Below are positions 48,310 through 61,296 of a DNA stretch of 64,000 nucleotides, in pieces. The notes beneath the pieces were generated by a model. That model was not told the origin of the DNA, did no database searches, and was given only the letters and a program-made list of their open reading frames with translations. The DNA lies in contig NC_053140.1 of NCBI RefSeq assembly GCF_016808335.1, forward strand, positions 33,612,545-33,676,544, written 5' to 3'. The translations under genes and the position numbers were made by a program. The first letter of the stretch is position 1; each line of letters starts with the position of its first letter. Source of the DNA: Panicum virgatum. Taxonomy: Eukaryota; Streptophyta; Magnoliopsida; Poales; Poaceae.

Positions 48310-50390
48310 CCCTAAACTGATTTTTTTGGTGCGTTTCGTGCATTTTGGGTGCATTTGGGACCGTTTGTTTGCCTTACGGAAGTCGGTGCAAAACGGGCCA
48401 AACTAGTGCAAAACTTCGTGCCACGAAGTCGCATCGGAATTTTTCGCAACGAACGCACCCGATCCACCCCATTGGACCCTAATCTGATGTTTTGGTGTGT
48501 TTTGTACTATTTGGGTGCATTTGGGACCGTTTGGTTGCCTTACCGAACTCGGTGCAAAATGGGCCGAACTAGTGCAAAAGTTCGTGCCACGAATTGCGTC
48601 GGAATTTTTTGCTATGAACGCACCCGATCCACCCCATTGGACCCTAAACTGACGTTTTGCTTCCTATCGTACTATTTGGGTGCATTTGGGACCGTTTGGT
48701 TGCCTTACGAAACACGGTGCAAAACGGGGCGAACTAGTCCAAAAGTTCGTGCCACGAAGTTGCGTTGGAATTTTTCTTAACGAAAGCACCCTATCCACCT
48801 TATAGGACACTAAACTGACGTTTTGGTGCATTCCATACTATTTTGGTGCATTTGAGACCATTTGGTTGCCTTACGGAACTCAGTGCAAAACGGGACGAAC
48901 TAGTGCAAAAGTTCGTGCCACGTAGTCGCGTCGGAATTTTTCGCAACAAACGCACCCGATCCACACCTTGGACCCTAAACTGACATTTTTCTGCGTTTCG
49001 TACTATTTGGGTGCATTTGGGACCATTTGGTTGCCTTACCGATCTCGGTGCAAAACGTGCCGAACTTGTGCAAAAGTTTGTGCCACAAAGTTGAGTCGGA
49101 ATGTTTTGCTACGAACGCACCCGATCCACCCCATTGGACCCTAAACTGATTTTTTTGGTGCATTTCGTACTATATGGGTGCATTTGGGACCGTTTGTTTG
49201 CCTTACGGAAGTCGGTGCAAAATGGGCCAAACTAGTGCAAAAGTTCGTGCCACGAACTCGCATCGGAATTTTTCGCAATGAACGCACCCGATCCTCCCCA
49301 TTGGACCCTAAACTGATGTTTTGGTGTGTTTCGTACTATTTGGGTGCATTTGGGATCGTTTGGTTGCCTTACCGAACTTGGTGCAAAACGGGCCGAACTA
49401 GTGCAAAAGTTCGTGCCACGAAGTTGCGTCAGAATTTTTCGATATGAACGCACCCAATCCCCCCCATTGGACCCTAAACTGATTTATTTGGTGCGTTTCG
49501 TGCAATTTGGGTGCATTTGGGACCATTCAGTTGCCTTACAAAACTCTGTGCAAAACGGGCCGAACTAGTGCGAAAGTTCGTGCCATGAAGTCGCGTCGGA
49601 ATTTTTCGCAACGAACGCAGCCGATCCACTCCATTGGACCCTAATTTAACGTTTTGGTGTGTTTCGTACTATTTGGGTGCATTTGGAACCGTTTGGTTGC
49701 CTTACGAAACACGGTGCAAAACGGGCCGAACTAGTGCAAAAGTTTGTGCCCGAAGTCGCGTTGGAATTTTTTTCAACGAACGCACCCAATCCACCCCATT
49801 GGACCCTAAACTGAAGTTTTGGTGCGTTTTCATACAATTTAGGTGCATTTGAGACCGTTTGGTTGCCTTACGGAACTCGGTGCAAATCGGGACGAACTAG
49901 TGCAAAAGTTCGTGCCACGAAGTCGCGTCGGAATTTTTCTTTATGAACGCACCCGATCCACCCCAATGGACCCTAAATTGACGGTTTGCTATGTTTTGTA
50001 CTATTTGGGTGCATTTGGGACCGTTTGGTTGCCTTACGAAACTCGGTGCAAAACGGGCCGAATTAGTGCAAACATTTGTGCCACGAAGTCGCGTCGGAAT
50101 TTTTTGCAACGAATGCACCCGATCCACCTTATAGGACACTAAACTGACGTTTTGGTGCGTTCCATACTATTTGGGTGCATTTGGGACCGTTTGGTTGCCT
50201 TACGAAACTCGGTGCAAAATTGAACGAACTAGTGCAAAAGTTCGTGCCACGAAGTCGCATCAGAATGTTTCACAACGAACGCACCCGATGTACCCCCATT
50301 GGACCCTAAATTGACATATTGGTATGTTTCGTGATATTTGGGTGTATTTGGGACCATTTGGTTGCCTAACCGAACTCCGTGCAAAACGGG
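48252..50390. repeat. 13-monomer tandem duplication, copy 2
   Basis: Collinear with 46092-48251. The joint is the hybrid H/L monomer 48144-48309. Similarity ends near 50390, where copy 2 continues as gggtcgaactag (B-like) rather than gggccgagctag. Confidence 0.85.
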
Positions 50391-51330
50391 TCGAACTAGT
50401 GCAAATGTTTGTGCCACGAAGTCGCGTCGGAATTTTTGCAACGAACACACCCGATCCACCTTATAGGACACTAAAATGATGTGTTGGTGTGTTTCGTGCT
50501 ATTTGGGTGGATTTGGTACCGTTTGGTTGCCTTTCGGAACTCCGTGCAAAACGGGACGAACTAGTGCAAAAGTTCGTGCCACGAAGTCGCGTTGGAATTT
50601 TTCGCAACGAATGCACCCGATCCACCTTATAGGACACTAAACTGATGTTTTGGTGCATTCCATACTATTTGGGTGCATTTGAGACTGTTTTGTTGCCTTA
50701 CAGAACTCAGTGCAAAACGGGACGAACTAGTGCAAAAGTTCGTGCCATGTAGTCGCGTCAGAATTTTTCGCAAAAAACGCACCCGATCCACACCTTGGAC
50801 CCTAAACTGACATTTTTCTGCGTTTCGTACTATTTGGGTGCATTTGGGACCATTTGGTTGCCTTACCGAACTCGGTGCAAAACGGGCCGAAATTGTGCAA
50901 AAGTTTGTGCCACAAAGTTGAGTCGGAATGTTTTGCTATGAACGCACCCGATCCACCACTTTGGACCCTAAACTGATTTTTTTGGTGCATTTCGTACTAT
51001 ATGGGTGCATTTGGGACTGTTTGTTTGCTTACGGAAGTCGGTGCAAAACGGGCCAAACTAGTGCAAAAGTTCGTGCCACGAACTCGCATCGGAATTTTTC
51101 GCTATGAACGCACCCGATCCACCCCATTGGACCCTAAACTGACATTTTGTTATGTTTCGTGATATTTGGGTGTATTTGGGACCGTTTGGTTGCCTTACTG
51201 AACTCCTTGCAAAACGGGCCGAACTAGTGCAAAAGTTCGTGCCACGAAGTCGCGTCGGAATTTTTCGCAACAAACACACCCGATCCACCCCATCGGACCC
51301 TAAACTGACGTTTTGCTACGTTTCGTACTA

Positions 51331-51446
51331 TTTGGGTGCATTTGGGACCGTTTGGTTGCCATACGAAACAAGGTGCAAAACGGGCCGATTTGGGTGCATT
51401 TGGGACCGTTTGGTTGCCATACGAAACAAGGTGCAAAACGGGCCGA
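51331..51446. repeat. Perfect 58 bp direct duplication inside a monomer
   Basis: Positions 51331-51388 and 51389-51446 are identical. Both run from tttgggtgcatttgggacc through the rare ttgccatacgaaacaagg to gggccga. The monomer is lengthened by 58 bp, which explains the 1,218 bp E-to-E interval (7 x 166 plus about 58). Shared private bases (catacg, acaagg) show the duplication is recent. Confidence 0.95.
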
Positions 51447-53012
51447 ACTAGTGCAAAAGTTCGTGCCACGAAGTCGCGTCAGAATTTGTCGCAACGAATG
51501 CACCCGATCCACCTTATAGGACACTAAACTGACGTTTTGTTGCGTTCCATACTATTTGGGCGCATTTGAGACCGTTTGGTTGCCTTACAAAACTCGGTGC
51601 AAAGCGGGCCGAACTAGTGCAAATGTTTGTGCCACGAAGTCGCGTCGGAATGTTCGCAACGAACGCACCCGATCCACCTTATAGTACACTAAACTGACGT
51701 GTTGGTGCGTTTCGTACTATTTGGGTGGATTTGGTACCGTTTGGTTGCCTTACGGAACTCGGTGCAAAACGGGACGAACTAGTGCAAAAGTTCGTGCCAC
51801 GAAGTCGCGTCGGAATTTTTCGCAACAAACGCACCCGATCCACCCCATGGACCCTAAACTGACGTTTTTCTGCGTTTCGTACTATTTGGGTGCATTTGGG
51901 ACCGTTTGGTTGCCTTACCGAACTCGGTGCAAAACGGGCCGAACTTGTGCAAAAGTTTGTGCCACAAAGTTGAGTCGGAATGTTTTACTACGAACGCACC
52001 CGATCCACCCCATTGGACCCTAAACTGATTTTTTGGTGCATTTCGTACTGTTTGGGTGCATTTGGGACCGTTTGTTTGCCTTACGGAAGTCAGTGCAAAA
52101 CGGGCCAAACTAGTGCAAAAGTTCGTGCCACGAAGTCGCTACGGAATTTTTCGCAACGAATGCACCCGATCCAACCCATTGGACCCTAATCTGATGTTTT
52201 GGTGTGTTTTGTACTATTTGGGTGCATATGGGACCGTTTGGTTGCCTTACCGAACTCGGTGCAAAACGGGCCGAACTAGTGCAAAAGTTCGTGCCACGAA
52301 GTTGCGTCGGAATTCTTCGCTATGAACGCACCCGATCCACCCCATTGGACCCTAAACTGACGTTTTGCTGCCTTTCGTACTATTTGGGTGCATTTGGGAC
52401 CGTTTGGTTGCCTTACGAAACACGGTGCAAAACGGGCCGAACTAGTGCAAAAGTTCGTGCCACGAAGTCGCGTTGGAATTTTTCGCAACGAATGCACCCG
52501 ATCCACCTTATAGGACACTAAACTGATGTTTTGGTGCATTCCATACTATTTGGGTGCATTTGAGACTGTTTTGTTGCCTTACAGAATTCAGTGCAAAACG
52601 GGACGAACTAGTGCAAAAGTTCGTGCCATGTAGTCGCGTCAGAATTTTTCGCAAAAAACGCACCCGATCCGCACCTTGGACCCTAAACTGACATTTTTCT
52701 GCGTTTCGTACTATTTGGGTGCATTTGGGACCATTTGGTTGCCTTACCGAACTCGGTGCAAAACGGGCCGAAATTGTGCAAAAGTTTGTGCCACAAAGTT
52801 GAGTCGGAATGTTTTGCTATGAACGCACCCGATCCACCACTTTGGACCCTAAACTGATTTTTTTGGTGCATTTCGTACTATATGGGTGCATTTGGGACCG
52901 TTTGTTTGCTTACGGAAGTCGGTGCAAAACGGGCCAAACTAGTGCAAAAGTTCGTGCCACGAACTCGCATCGGAATTTTTCGCTATGAACGCACCCGATC
53001 CACCCCATTGGA

Positions 53013-53179
53013 CCCTAAACTGATTTATTTGGTGTGTTTCGTACTATTTGGGTGCATTTGGAACCGTTTGGTTGCCTTACGAAACACGGTGCAAAACGGG
53101 CCGAACTAGTGCAAAAGTTTGTGCCCCGAAGTCGCGTTGGAATTTTTTTCAACGAACGCACCCAATCCACCCCATTGGA
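53013..53179. repeat. Hybrid F/Q monomer
   Basis: Starts tgatttatttggtgtg as F and then continues as Q (tttcgtactatttgggtgc, tttggaacc, gtgccccgaag, cccaatcc). One monomer has been lost in register relative to 57165 onward, where F and Q are both complete. Confidence 0.8.
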
Positions 53180-56100
53180 CCCTAAACTGACGTTTTGGTG
53201 CGTTTCATACTATTTAGGTGCATTTGAGACCGTTTGGTTGCCTTACGGAACTCGGTGCAAATCGGGCCGAACTAGTGCAAAAGTTCGTGCCACGAAGTCG
53301 CATCGGAATTTTTCTTTATGAACGCACCCGATCCACCCCAATGGACCCTAAATTGACGGTTTGCTGTGTTTTGTACTATTTGGGTGCATTTGGGACCGTT
53401 TAGTTGCCTTACGAAACTCGGTGCAAAACGGGCCGAATTAGTGCAAACATTTGTGCCACGAAGTCGCGTCGGAATTTTTTGCAACGAATGCACCCGATCC
53501 ACCTTATAGGACACTAAACTGACATTTTGGTGCGTTCCATACTATTTGGGTGCATTTGGGACCGTTTGGTTGCCTTACGAAACTCGGTGCAAAATTGGCC
53601 GAACTAGTGCAAAAGTTCGTGCCACGAAGTCGCATCAGAATGTTTCACAACGAACGCACCCGATCTACCCCCATTGGACCCTAAATTGACATATTGGTAT
53701 GTTTTGTGATATTTGGGTGTATTTGGGACCATTTGGTTGCCTAACCGAACTCCGTGCAAAACGGGCCGAGCTAGTGCAAAAGTTCGTGCCACGAAGTCGC
53801 ATCGGAATTTTTCGCAACAAACACACCCGATCCACCCCATCAGACCCTAAACTGATGTTTTGCTGCGTTTCGTACTATTTGGGTGCATTTGGGACCGTTT
53901 GGTTGCCTTACGAAACACGGTGCAAAACGGGCCGAACTAGTGCAAAAGTTCGTGCCACGAAGTCGCGTCGGAATTTTTCGCAACGAATGCACCCGATCCA
54001 CCTTATAGGACACTAAACTGACGTTTTGGTGTGTTCCATACTATTTGGGCGCATTTGAGACCGTTTGGTTGCCTTACGAAACTAGGTGCAAAACGGGTCG
54101 AACTAGTGCAAAATGTTTGTGCCACGAAGTCGCGTCGGAATTTTCGCAACGAACGCACCTGATCCACCTTATAGGACACTAAAATGACGTGTTGGTGTGT
54201 TTCGTGCTATTTGGGTGGATTTGGTACCGTTTGGTTGCCTTACGGAACTCGGTGCAAAACGGGACGAACTACTGCAAAAGTTTGTCCCACGTAGTCGCGT
54301 CGGAATTGTTCACAACAAACGCACCCGATCCACCCCTTTGGACCCTAAACTGATGTTTTTCTACGTTCATACTATTTGGGTGCATTTGGGATCGTTTGGT
54401 TGCCTTACCGAACTCCGTGCAAAACGGGCCGAACTTGTGCAAAAGTTTGTGCCACAAAGTTGAGTCGGAATGTTTTGCTACGAACGCACTCGATCCACCC
54501 CATTGGACCCAAAATTGATTTTTTTGGTGCGTTTGGTGCATTTTGGGTGCATTTGGGACCGTTTGTTTGCCTTACGGAAGTCGGTGCAAAACGGGCCAAA
54601 CTAGTGCAAAAGTTCGTGCCACGAAGTCGCATCGGAATTTTTCGCAATGAATGCACCCGATCCACCCCATTGGACCCTAAACTGATGTTTTGGTGTGTTT
54701 CGTACTATTTGGGTGCATTTGGGATCGTTTGGTTGCCTTACCGAACTCGGTGCAAAACGGGCCGAACTAGAGCAAAAGTTCGTGCCACGAAGTTGCGTCG
54801 GAATTTTAAGCTATGAACGCACCCGATCCACCCCATTGGACCCTAAACTGATTTATTTGGTTCTTTTTCGTGCAATTTGAGTGCATTTGGGACCATTCGG
54901 TTGCCTTACAAAACTCTGTCCAAAACGGGCCGAACTAGTGCGAAAGTTCGTGCCATGAAGTCGCGTCGGAATTTTTCGCAACGAACGCAGCCGATCCACA
55001 CCATTGGACCCTAAATTGATGTTTTGGTGTGTTTCGTACTATTTGGGTGTATTTGGGACCGTTTGGTTGCCTTACCGAACTCGGTGCAAAACGGGCCGAA
55101 CTCGTGCAAAAGTTCGTGCCACGAAGTCGCGTCGGAATTTTTCACAACAAACGCACCCGATCCACCCCATTTGACCCTAAACTGACGTTTTGCTGCATTT
55201 CGTACTATTTGGGTGCATTTGGAACCGTTTGGTTGCCTTACGAAACATGGTGCAAAACGGGCCGAACTAGTGCAAAAGTTCGTGCCCCGAAGTCGCGTTG
55301 GAATTTTTTGCAACGAACGCACCCAATCCACCCCATTGGACCCTAAATTGACATTTTGGTATGTTTTCGTGATATTTGGGTGTATTTGGGACCGTTTGGT
55401 TGCCTTACTGAACTCCTTGCAAAACGGGCCGAACTAGTGCAAAAGTTCGTGCCACGAAGTTGCGTCGGAATTTTTCGCAACAAACACACCCGATCCACCC
55501 CATCGGACCCTAAACTAATGTTTTCCTACGTTTCGTACTATTTGGGTGCATTTGGGACCGTTTGGTTGCCTTACGAAACATGGTGCAAAACGGGCCGAAC
55601 TAGTGCAAAAGTTCGTGCCACGAAGTCGCGTCAGAATTTGTTGCAACGAATGCACCCGATCCACCTTATAGGACACTAAACTGACGTTTTGTTGCGTTCC
55701 ATACTATTTGGGCGCATTTGAGACCGTTTGGTTGCCTTACAAAACTCGGTGCAAAACGGGCCGAACTAGTGCAAATGTTTGTGCCACGAAGTCACGTCGG
55801 AATGTTCGCAACGAACGCACCCGATCCACCTTATAGGACACTAAACTGACGTGTTGGTGCGTTTCGTACTATTTGGGTGGATTTGGTACCGTTTGGTTGC
55901 CTTACGAAACTCGGTGCAAAACGGGACGAACTAGTGCAAAAGTTCGTGCCACGTAGTCGTGTCGGAATTTTTCGCAACAAACGCACCCGATCCACCCCTT
56001 GGACCCTAAACTGATGTTTTTCTGCGTTTCGTACTATTTGGGTGCATTTGGGACCGTTTGGTTGCCTTACCGAACTCGGTGCAAAACGGGCCGAACTTGT

Positions 56101-57165
56101 GCAAAAGTTTGTGCCACAAAGTTGAGTCGGAATGTTTTACTACGAACGCACCCGATCCACCCCATTGGACCCTAAACTGATTTTTTGGTGCATTTCGTAC
56201 TATTTGGGTGCATTTGGGACCGTTTGTTTGCCTTACGGAAGTCAGTGCAAAACGGGCCAAACTAGTGCAAAACTTCGTGCCACGAAGTCGCAACGGAATT
56301 TTTCGCAACGAATGCACCCGATCCAACCCATTGGACCCTAATCTGATGTTTTGGTGTGTTTTGTACTATTTGGGTGCATTTGGGACCGTTTGGTTGCCTT
56401 ACCGAACTCGGTGCAAAACGGGCCGAACTAGTGCAAAAGTTCGTGCCACGAAGTTGCGTCGGAATTTTTCGCTATGAACGCACCCGATCCACCCCATTGG
56501 ACCCTAAACTGACGTTTTGCTGCCTTTTGTACTATTTGGGTGCATTTGGGACCGTTTGGTTGCCTTACGAAACACGGTGCAAAACGGGCCGAACTAGTGC
56601 AAAAGTTGGTGCCACGAAGTCGCGTTGGAATTTTTCGCAACGAATGCACCCGATCCACCTTATAGGACACTAAACTGACGTTTTGGTGCATTCCATACTA
56701 TTTGGGTGCATTTGAGACTGTTTTGTTGCCTTACAGAACTCGGTGCAAAACGGGACGAACTAGTGCAAAAGTTCGTGCCATGTAGTCGCGTCAGAATTTT
56801 TCGCAAAAAACGCACCCGATCCACACCTTGGACCCTAAACTGATATTTTTCTGCGTTTCGTACTATTTGGGTGCATTTGGGACCATTTGGTTGCCTTACC
56901 GAACTCGGTGCAAAACGGGCCGAATTGTGCAAAAGTTTGTGCCACAAAGTTGAGTCGGAATGTTTTGCTATGAACGCACCCGATCCACCACATTGGACCC
57001 TAAACTGATTTTTTGGTGCATTTCGTACTATATGGGTGCATTTGGGACCGTTTGTTTGCTTACGGAAGTCGGTGCAAAACGGGCCAAACTAGTGCAAAAG
57101 TTCGTGCCACGAACTCGCATCGGAATTTTTCGCTATGAACGCACCCGATCCACCCCATTGGACCC

Positions 57166-59490
57166 TAAACTGATTTATTTGGTGCGTTTCGTGCAATTTG
57201 GGTGCATTTGGGACCATTCGGTTGCCTTACAAAACTCTGTGCAAAACGGGCCGAACTAGTGCGAAAGTTCGTGCCATGAAGTCGCGACGGAATTTTTAGC
57301 AACGAACGCAGCCGATTCACACCATTGGACCCTAATTTGACGTTTTGGTGTGTTTCGTACTATTTGGGTGCATTTGGAACCATTTGGTTGCCTTACGAAA
57401 CATGGTGCAAAACGAGCCGAACTAGTGCAAAAGTTTGTGCCCCGAAGTCGCGTTGGAATTTTTTTCAACGAACGCACCCAATCCACCCCATTGGACCCTA
57501 AACTGACGTTTTGGTGCGTTTCATACTATTAAGGTGCATTTGTGACGGTTTGGTTGCCTTACGGAACTCGGTGCAAATCGGGCCGAACTAGTGCAAAAGT
57601 TCGTGCCACGAAGTCGCGTCGGAATTTTTCTTTATGAACGCACCCGATCCACCCTAACAGACCCTAAATTGACGGTTTGCTGTGTTTTGTACTATTTGGG
57701 TGCATTTGGGACCGTTTGGTTGCCTTACGAAACTCGGTGCAAAACGGGCCGAACTAGTGCAAACGTTTGTGCCACGAAGTCGCGTCGGAATTTTTTGCAA
57801 CGAATGCACCTGGTCCACCTTATAGGACACTAAACTGATGTTTTGGTGCGTTCCATCCAATTTGGGTGCATTTGCGACCGTTTGGTTGCCTTACGAAACT
57901 CGGTGCAAAATTGGCCGAACTAGTGCAAAAGTTCGTGCCACGAAGTCGCATCGGAATGTTTCACAACGAACGCACCCGATCTACCCCCATTGGACCCTAA
58001 ATTGACATTTTGGTATGTTTCGTGATATTTGGGTGTATTTGGGACCGTTTGGTTGCCTTACTGAACTCCTTGCAAAACGGGCCGAACTAGTGCAAAAGCT
58101 CGTGCCACGAAGTCGCGTCGGAATTTTTCGCAACAAACACACCCGATCCACCCCATCGGACCCTAAACTGACATTTTGCTACGTTTCGTACTATTTGGGT
58201 GCATTTGGGACCGTTTAGTTGCCTTACGAAACATGGTGCAAAACGGGCCGAACTAGTGCAAAAGTTCGTGCCACGAAGTCGCGTCAGAATTTTTCGCAAC
58301 GAATGCACCCGATCCACCTTATAGGACACTAAACTGACGTTTTGTTGCGTTCCATACTATTTGGGCGCATTTGAGACCGTTTGGTTGCCTTACGAAACTC
58401 GGTGCAAAACGGGCCGAACTAGTGCAAATGTTTGTGCCACGAAGTCACGTCGGAATATTCGCAACGAACGCACCCGATCCACCTTATAGGACACTAAACT
58501 GACGTGTTGGTGCGTTTCGTACTATTTGGGTGGATTTGGTACCGTTTGGTTGCCTAACGGAACTAGGTGCAAAACGGGACGAACTAGTGCAAAAGTTCGT
58601 GCCACGTAGTCGCGTCGGAATTTTTCGCAACAAACGCACTCAATCCACCCCTTGGACCCTAAACTGATGTTTTTCTGCGTTTCGTACTATTTGGGTGCAT
58701 TTGAGACCGTTTGGTTGCCTTACCGAACTCGGTGCAAAACGGGCCGAACTTGTGCAAAAGTTTGTGCCACAAAGTTGAGTCGGAATGTTTTGCTACGAAC
58801 GCACCCGATCCACCCCATTGGACCCTAAACTGATTTTTTTGGTGCGTTTCGTGCATTTTGGGTGCATTTGGGACCGTTTGTTTGCCTTACGGAAGTCAGT
58901 GCAAAACGGGCCAAACTAGTGCAAAAGTTCGTGCCACGAAGTCGCATCAGAATTTTTCGCAACGAACGCACCCGATCCACCCCATTGGACCCTAATCTGA
59001 TGTTTTGGTGTGTTTTGTACTATTTGGGTGCATTTGGGACCGTTTGGTTGCCTTACCGAACTCGGTGCAAAATGGGCCGAACTAGTGCAAAATTTCGTGC
59101 CACGAAGTTGCGTCGGAATTTTTCGCTATGAACGCACCCGATCCACCCCATTGGACCCTAAACTGACATTTTGCTGCCTATCGTACTATTTGGATGCATT
59201 TGGGACCATTTGGTTGCCTTACGAAACACGGTGCAAAACGGGGCGAACTAGTCCAAAAGTTCGTGCCACGAAGTCGCGTTGGAATTTTTCGCAACGAATG
59301 CACCCTATCCACCTTATAGGACACTAAACTGACGTTTTGGTGCATTCCATACTATTTTGGTGCATTTGAGACCGTTTGGTTGCCTTACGGAACTCGGGGC
59401 AAAACGGGACGAACTAGTGCAAAAGTTCGTGCCACGTAGTCGCGTCGGAATTTTTCATAACAAACGCACCCGATCCACACCTTGGACCCT
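57166..59490. repeat. Partial 17-monomer HOR (F to L2, ~14 monomers)
   Basis: Runs in the order F, Q, J, I, B, H, A, B, E (58492), L, D, G, K, B. The F-to-E distance of about 1,320 bp equals that of the resolved unit (22240 to 23569). It is a displaced copy of the central HOR, about 28 kb from the main block. Confidence 0.8.
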
Positions 59491-60486
59491 AAACTGACAT
59501 TTTTTCTGCGTTTCGTACTATTTGGGTGCATTTGGGACCGTTTGGTTGCCTTACGGAAGTCGGTGCAAAACGGGCCAAACTAGTGCAAAAGTTCGTGCCA
59601 CGAAGTCGCATCGGAATTTTTCGCAACGAACACACCCGATCCACCCCATTGGACCCTAAACTGATGTTTTGGTGTGTTTCGTACTATTTGGGTGCATTTG
59701 GGACCGTTTGGTTGCCTTACCGAACTCGGTGCAAAACGGGCCGAACTAGAGCAAAAGTTCGTGCCACGAAGTTGCGTCGGAATTTTAAGCTATGAACGCA
59801 CCCAATCCACCCCATTGGACCCTAACCTAATTTATTTGGTACGTTTCGTGCAATTTGGGTGCATTTGGGACCATTCGGTTGCCTTACAAAACTCTGTGCA
59901 AAACGGGCCGAACTAGTGCGAGAGTTCGTGCCATGAAGTCGCGTCGGAATTTTTCGCAACGAACGCAGCCGATCCACACCATTGGACCCTAATTTGATGT
60001 TTTGGTGTGTTTCGTACTATTTGGGTGCATTTGGAACCGTTTGGTTGCCTTACGAAACATGGTGCAAAACGAGCCGAACTAGTGCAAAAGTTTGTGCCCC
60101 GAAGTCGCATTGGAATTTTTTTCAACGAACGCACCCAATCCACCCCATTGGACCCTAAACTAACGTTTTGGTGCGTTTCATACTATTTAGGTGAATTTGA
60201 GACCGTTTGGTTGCCTTACAGAACTCGGTGCAAATCGGGCCGAACTAGTGCAACAGTTCGTGCCACGAAGTCGCGTCGGAATTTTTCTTTATGAACGCAC
60301 CCGATCCCCCCCAATGGACCCTAAATTGATGGTTTGCTGTGTTTTGTACTATTTGGGTGCATTTGGGACCGTTTGGTTGCCTTATGAAATTCGGTGCAAA
60401 ACGGGCCGAACTAGTGCAAACGTTTGTGCCACGAAGTCGCGTCGGAATTTTTTGCAACGAATGCACCCGATCCACCTTATAGGACA

Positions 60487-60503
60487 CTAAACTGTTGTGT
60501 TCC
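60487..60503. other. 8 bp deletion in a B monomer
   Basis: The unit reads cactaaactgttgtgttcc where B units read cactaaactgacg and then ttttggtgcgttcc. Eight bases are missing. This accounts for the 2,151 bp E-to-E spacing (58492 to 60643) instead of about 2,158. Confidence 0.75.
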
Positions 60504-61280
60504 ATACTATTTGGGTGCATTTGGGACCGTTTGGTTGCCTTACGAAACTTGGTGCAAAACGAGCCGAACTAGTGCAAACGTTTGTGCCACGAAGTCGCGT
60601 CGAAATTTTTTGCAACGAATGCACCCGATCCACCTTATAGGACACTAAACTGACGTGTTGGTGCGTTTCGTACTATTTGGGTGGATTTGGTACAGTTTGG
60701 TTGCCATACGGAACTCGGTGCAAAACAGGACGAACTAGTGCAAAAGTTCGTGCCACGTAGTCGCGTCGGAATTTTTCGCAACAAACGCACTCGATCCACC
60801 CCTTGGACCCTAAACTGATGTTTTTCTGCGTTTCGTACTATTTTGGGTGCATTTGGGATCATTTGGTTGCCTTACCGGACTCCGTGCAAAACGGACCGAA
60901 CTTGTGCAAAAGTTTGTGCCACAAAGTTGAGTCGGAATGTTTTTCTACGAACGCACCCGATCCACCCCATTGGACCCCAAACTGATTTTTTGGTGCGTTT
61001 CGTGCATTTTTGGTGCATTTGGGACCGTTTGTTTGCCTTACGGAAGTCGGTGCAAAACAGGCCAAACTAGTGCAAAAGTTCGTGCCACGAAGTCGCATCG
61101 GAATTTTTCGCAATGAACGCACCCGATCCACCCCATTGGACCCTAAACTGATGTTTTGGTGTGTTTCGTACTATTTGGGTGCATTTGGGATCGTTTGGTT
61201 GCCTTACCGAACTCGGTGCAAAATGGGCCGAACTAGTGCAAATGTTCGTGCCACGAAGTTGCGTCGGAATTTTTCGCTAT

Positions 61281-61296
61281 GAACGCACCCATTGGA
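61281..61296. other. 10 bp deletion at monomer end
   Basis: The end reads gaacgcacccattggaccc where other units read cacccgatccaccccattgg. Ten bases are gone, with caccc repeated at both edges. This accounts for the 1,484 bp E-to-E spacing (60643 to 62127) instead of 1,494. Confidence 0.8.

Larger units (their letters stand above)
50391..57165. repeat. Mosaic with a 25-monomer offset repeat
   Basis: Segments 51130-53020 and 55340-57180 are alike at about 4,152 bp (25 monomers); upstream of 51389 the offset becomes about 4,212 bp because of a 58 bp duplication in the first copy. The K-B-L-M group at 50570-51120 recurs at 52450-53010 (offset 1,881 bp). E starts are 50469, 51687, 54177 and 55839. 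No gene is present. Confidence 0.75.
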
